DNA of 32,720 nucleotides from JAKSPM01 sp964450645 (lineage in GTDB: Bacteria > Bacillota > Clostridia > Oscillospirales > Oscillospiraceae). The stretch is taken from NCBI GenBank assembly GCA_964450645.1, contig CAYVEB010000020.1:1-32720 (forward strand). The letters are read 5' to 3'. Positions 32,640 to 32,720 of this stretch are shown here, piece by piece. The number at the start of each line of letters is the position of its first letter. Within the stretch, counting starts at the first letter, position 1. A program made the translations under genes and the position numbers. The notes beneath the pieces were generated by a model. That model ran no database searches and was not told where the DNA came from. It saw nothing but the letters and a program-made list of their open reading frames with translations.

Positions 32640-32719
32640 TCCAAAAACTTCCTGTGCCGCTCCCGCTCTGGATCTATATTAAAAAAGTGGACACCAACAT
32701 GGAAGGTCTGATACAATAA
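32621..32719 (-). CDS. C-terminal fragment of a phage gene cut by the window edge
   Basis: An open frame enters from the right edge and ends at TAA 32,621-32,623, with the last residues FHVGVHFFNIDPERERHRKF then LECYETA. Its overlap with the next GTG is typical of the packed phage operon. Too little is present to name it. Confidence 0.5.
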   Translation of the reverse strand, partial: LLYQTFHVGVHFFNIDPERERHRKFLECYETA

Positions 32720-32720
32720 A

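Larger units (their letters stand above)
11907..32720. mobile_element. siphovirus-type prophage integrated in feoB (right end outside window)
   Basis: The left boundary is placed where FeoB homology stops. All genes from there to the window edge are on the minus strand and follow a standard late-gene order: HNH, TerS, TerL, portal, protease, HK97 capsid, connectors, major tail, chaperones, tape measure, Dit, Tal, BppU, holin, amidase. The lysis end abuts feoB, so integrase, repressor and replication genes must be at the other end. No frame in the late module is broken, so the phage may be active. The tape measure, Dit and Tal set points to a long non-contractile tail. Confidence 0.9.

Noticed and set aside
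11907..32720. Integrase, repressor, CRISPR array, tRNA or diversity-generating retroelement
   Set aside because: None was found; all frames in this part fit structural, lysis, packaging or small phage genes, so the integration and lysogeny genes are assumed to lie beyond the right edge.

Overview
The window (about 57% GC by eye) looks like a chromosome segment of a Gram-positive anaerobe of class Clostridia, probably of the gut Oscillospiraceae type. The clues are an S-layer-homology (SLH) anchored giant subtilase with dockerin and Big_2 domains, a PrsA/SurA-like foldase lipoprotein, a FeoA/FeoB pair, a PRK06851-type ATPase, and strong AGGAGG ribosome sites with sigma-A promoters. The genus is an inference.

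Chromosomal part (1 to about 11,906). The minus strand carries, from left to right, the 5' two thirds of a cysteine-desulfidase-family gene (cut by the window edge), the 1996-residue surface protease, the foldase lipoprotein and a P-loop ATPase. Good sigma-A promoters were found for the desulfidase (883-911), the protease (7351-7379) and the foldase (9250-9278). The plus strand carries feoA and the start of feoB, overlapping by ATGA. FeoB reads normally up to the conserved ALTTC segment of its first Gate region, then changes to unrelated sequence at about 11,906.

Prophage part (about 11,907 to the right end). Everything beyond the feoB break is a siphovirus-type prophage, all on the minus strand. 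Read in the direction of transcription (right to left): small early/middle genes (32.7-30.6 kb), a duplicated leucine-rich-repeat protein, a sigma-region-4-like regulator, a small PBECR-type nuclease, a putative free-standing small RNA, HNH endonuclease, small and large terminase, portal, prohead protease, HK97 capsid, four head-tail joining genes, major tail protein, two tail chaperone frames joined by a probable -1 frameshift, tape measure, Dit, Tal, BppU, an XhlA-like membrane protein, holin and amidase. Integrase, repressor, replication genes and the right attachment site lie outside the window.

Most interesting points: (1) a complete promoter - structured RNA - terminator unit at 28,168-28,363 that resembles no RNA class I recognise, directly after a toxin-like nuclease gene with no visible protein antitoxin; (2) prophage insertion inside feoB, which should disable ferrous iron uptake unless the phage excises; (3) an A AAA AAA slippery site placed exactly for a tail-chaperone frameshift; (4) an LRR protein built of two similar halves, placed upstream of the terminase rather than among tail genes.
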